A DNA stretch of 64,000 bases from contig NZ_JACHKA010000001.1 of assembly GCF_014203955.1 (NCBI RefSeq), positions 1,426,001 through 1,490,000 of the forward strand, read 5' to 3'. The translations under genes were made by a program, and so were the position numbers. Shown one piece after another: positions 62,925 through 64,000 of the stretch. Position 1 is the stretch's first letter, and each line of letters starts with the position of its first letter. Source of the stretch: Sphingobium lignivorans (lineage in GTDB: Bacteria; Pseudomonadota; Alphaproteobacteria; Sphingomonadales; Sphingomonadaceae). A model generated the notes under the pieces. It saw only the letters and a program-made list of their open reading frames with translations, searched no databases and had not been told where the DNA came from.

Positions 62925-63272
62925 CTAGGCCGTTTCCTCCGGCTGGTCTTCCGCCCGCTCCAGTTCGCCCTCCAGCGGATCCTGCTCGAGCCCTTCGAGC
63001 TTCGTGCCGGAGACATAAGCCGCCCGTCCGAGCAATTGCGCGCCGATCGGCAAGGTCAGCAGCAGGAAGAGAATGACGAGCGAGCCGGTCATCATCCCGT
63101 CGAGCGTGCCGGACAGCATGACTCCCAGCAGCATCAGCGTGGCGCCGAGCGTGCCGGCCTTGGTGGCGCTGTGCATGCGCTGGAGCGGGTCGGGAAGCCT
63201 GAACACGCCGATCGCGGCCACCAGCAGGAAGAGCGCCCCGAGCGAGAGGAGCAGCATGGCAAGCAGGGTCAA
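62925..63272 (-). CDS. mrpG: Na+/H+ antiporter subunit G
   Basis: 115 residues from TTG 63272, which overlaps the mrpF stop (TTGA) and sits behind GGAGGAAGGA; ATG 63257 is an alternative. Three membrane helices; family motif AAIGVFRLPDPLQRMHSATK followed by AGTLGATLMLLGVML. The acidic C-terminal tail is cytoplasmic. Part of the Mrp multi-subunit antiporter for Na+/pH homeostasis. Confidence 0.93.
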   Translation of the reverse strand: MTLLAMLLLSLGALFLLVAAIGVFRLPDPLQRMHSATKAGTLGATLMLLGVMLSGTLDGMMTGSLVILFLLLTLPIGAQLLGRAAYVSGTKLEGLEQDPLEGELERAEDQPEETA

Positions 63273-63544
63273 TCCTTCCTCCTCTTGCGTTCGAGGAACA
63301 CCGCAAAGGCCGCGGTCGCCACGAAGTTGATGAGCGAGATGCCGAGCGCGAGATCGAGAAAGGCACCGCGGCCCGTGCCGATCGTCCCGATCGCGGCGAA
63401 GCCCACGGCGATGGCGGTCAGCATGTCGAGCGCGACGAAACGATCGACGAAGCTCGGGCCGCGCACCATGCGCCAGCCCGCGAAGAGCAGCGCGATGGCA
63501 AGCACGATGGCAAGATAATCCGCAAGGACGGGCAAGCCGATCAT
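63269..63544 (-). CDS. mrpF: Na+/H+ antiporter subunit F
   Basis: 91 residues, three membrane helices. LFAGWRMVRGPSFVDRFVAL and DMLTAIAVGFAAI are MrpF signatures, and the basic ERKRRKD end is cytoplasmic. Start overlaps the mrpE stop (ATGA) and stop overlaps mrpG. Confidence 0.93.
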   Translation of the reverse strand: MIGLPVLADYLAIVLAIALLFAGWRMVRGPSFVDRFVALDMLTAIAVGFAAIGTIGTGRGAFLDLALGISLINFVATAAFAVFLERKRRKD

Positions 63545-63876
63545 CGCTCGAGCTCCCTGATCCAGCGCTCGTAGAGATGCTTGAAGCGCGCGACGGTGGC
63601 CTCGGTATCCGCAGTGTCCAGCACATGGACATAGAGGCGCTTGCAGTCCCCGGAGACGTGGAGGCAGGTGGAGCCGGGCGTGAGCGAGGTAAAATAGGCG
63701 AACAGCGCCACGGCCCACGGGCGCTCGAGCGCCACGGGCACGACGACGATCGCGGGGGCGGTGCGGATGGCGGGGGAGAGGACGATGCGCGCGACGCCGA
63801 GCGAGGCGACCAGCAGGTCCCACAGGAAGATGAGCGCCAGCAGCAGCACGGCACGGGCACGGCGCAGGAGCGTCAT
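63541..63876 (-). CDS. mrpE: Na+/H+ antiporter subunit E
   Basis: 111 residues from ATG 63876, overlapping the mrpD stop. Two N-terminal membrane helices, then AIVVVPVALERPWAVALFAY, SLTPGSTCLHVSGDCKRLYV and HVLDTADTE, the last two typical of MrpE. It is shorter than the ~160-residue MrpE of Bacillus, a common proteobacterial variant. Confidence 0.9.
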   Translation of the reverse strand: MTLLRRARAVLLLALIFLWDLLVASLGVARIVLSPAIRTAPAIVVVPVALERPWAVALFAYFTSLTPGSTCLHVSGDCKRLYVHVLDTADTEATVARFKHLYERWIRELER

Positions 63877-64000
63877 GGGGCGCCTCCCGAAAGCGCGCCG
63901 ATCGCCTGCGCGGAGAGCCGGGCAACGATCCAGAGCCATTGCGGCATCAATCCGATGGCGAGCGTCGCGGCCGAGAGGATGGACATCGCGACAAGGCCCG
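63873..64000 (-). CDS. mrpD: Na+/H+ antiporter subunit D, C-terminal fragment at window edge
   Basis: The last ~42 codons are present. They read ...MSILSAATLAIGLMPQWLWI, then VARLSAQAIGALSGGAP and TGA, which overlaps mrpE (ATGA). Hydrophobic helix plus position before mrpEFG identify it as MrpD; the rest lies beyond the window. Confidence 0.8.
   Translation of the reverse strand, partial: GLVAMSILSAATLAIGLMPQWLWIVARLSAQAIGALSGGAP

Noticed and set aside
59854-62928. 1024-codon open frame on the plus strand
   Set aside because: Spans antisense of the S9 peptidase and the receptor gene; no signal, no domain, no ribosome-binding site.

Overview
The window is high-GC alphaproteobacterial chromosome, most likely from a sphingomonad (order Sphingomonadales). 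The evidence is the trpF-trpB-trpA-accD-folC order, a permuted two-piece tmRNA with tag ANDNEALALAA, TonB-dependent receptors of the sphingomonad/caulobacter type, and several families of short palindromic intergenic repeats. No rRNA, tRNA, CRISPR array, phage or complete insertion sequence was recognised. All calls come from reading the sequence; no database search was run.

Layout. 1-5.4 kb: a cut-off DUF885 lipoprotein, an aspartyl beta-hydroxylase translationally coupled to the UvrD/PcrA helicase, and a proline-rich exported protein. 5.7-9.3 kb: a very large DUF3857/transglutaminase/TPR protein. 9.7-15.8 kb: rluB-type pseudouridine synthase and rsmD, a single-domain response regulator, an AmpG-like transporter, small proteins and folC. 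16.1-20.2 kb: accD, trpA, a DUF559 gene, trpB and trpF. 20.8-25.8 kb: a divergent TetR/Rieske oxygenase pair, a lemA-TPM-TPM-Nudix operon and mscL. 25.9-34.3 kb: a small lipoprotein, ssrA, and a lipoprotein/TonB-receptor pair set among repeats and lower-GC orphan genes. 34.4-47.2 kb: a prolyl 4-hydroxylase-like gene divergent from a complete type II secretion operon, gspCDEFGIHJKLMN plus prepilin peptidase, in which most neighbours overlap by 1-11 bases. 47.2-49.6 kb: trxC, a frame-disrupted small gene, and a peroxiredoxin overlapping an ArsR regulator. 49.6-60.0 kb: a nine-gene minus-strand chemosensory operon (mcp, triple cheW, cheB, cheR, cheA, STAS, cheY, cheC, hybrid kinase). 60.4-64 kb: an S9 peptidase and the end of an Mrp antiporter operon (mrpDEFG).

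How the parts may work together. The T2SS operon encodes almost the whole secretion machine and its own prepilin peptidase. The chemosensory operon would be self-contained (receptor, coupling, kinase, adaptation, phosphatase), but no flagellar or pilus genes lie beside it, so its output is unknown. Its receptor carries two signalling tips in one cytoplasmic chain and its coupling protein three CheW domains.

The least explained material is intergenic. At least five repeat families occur. One supplies the ribosome-binding site and the C-terminal codons of a DUF559 endonuclease-like gene sitting inside the trp operon. Another has about 20-bp terminal inverted repeats, and each of its two copies supplies the TAG stop codon of a neighbouring gene (accD and tetR).
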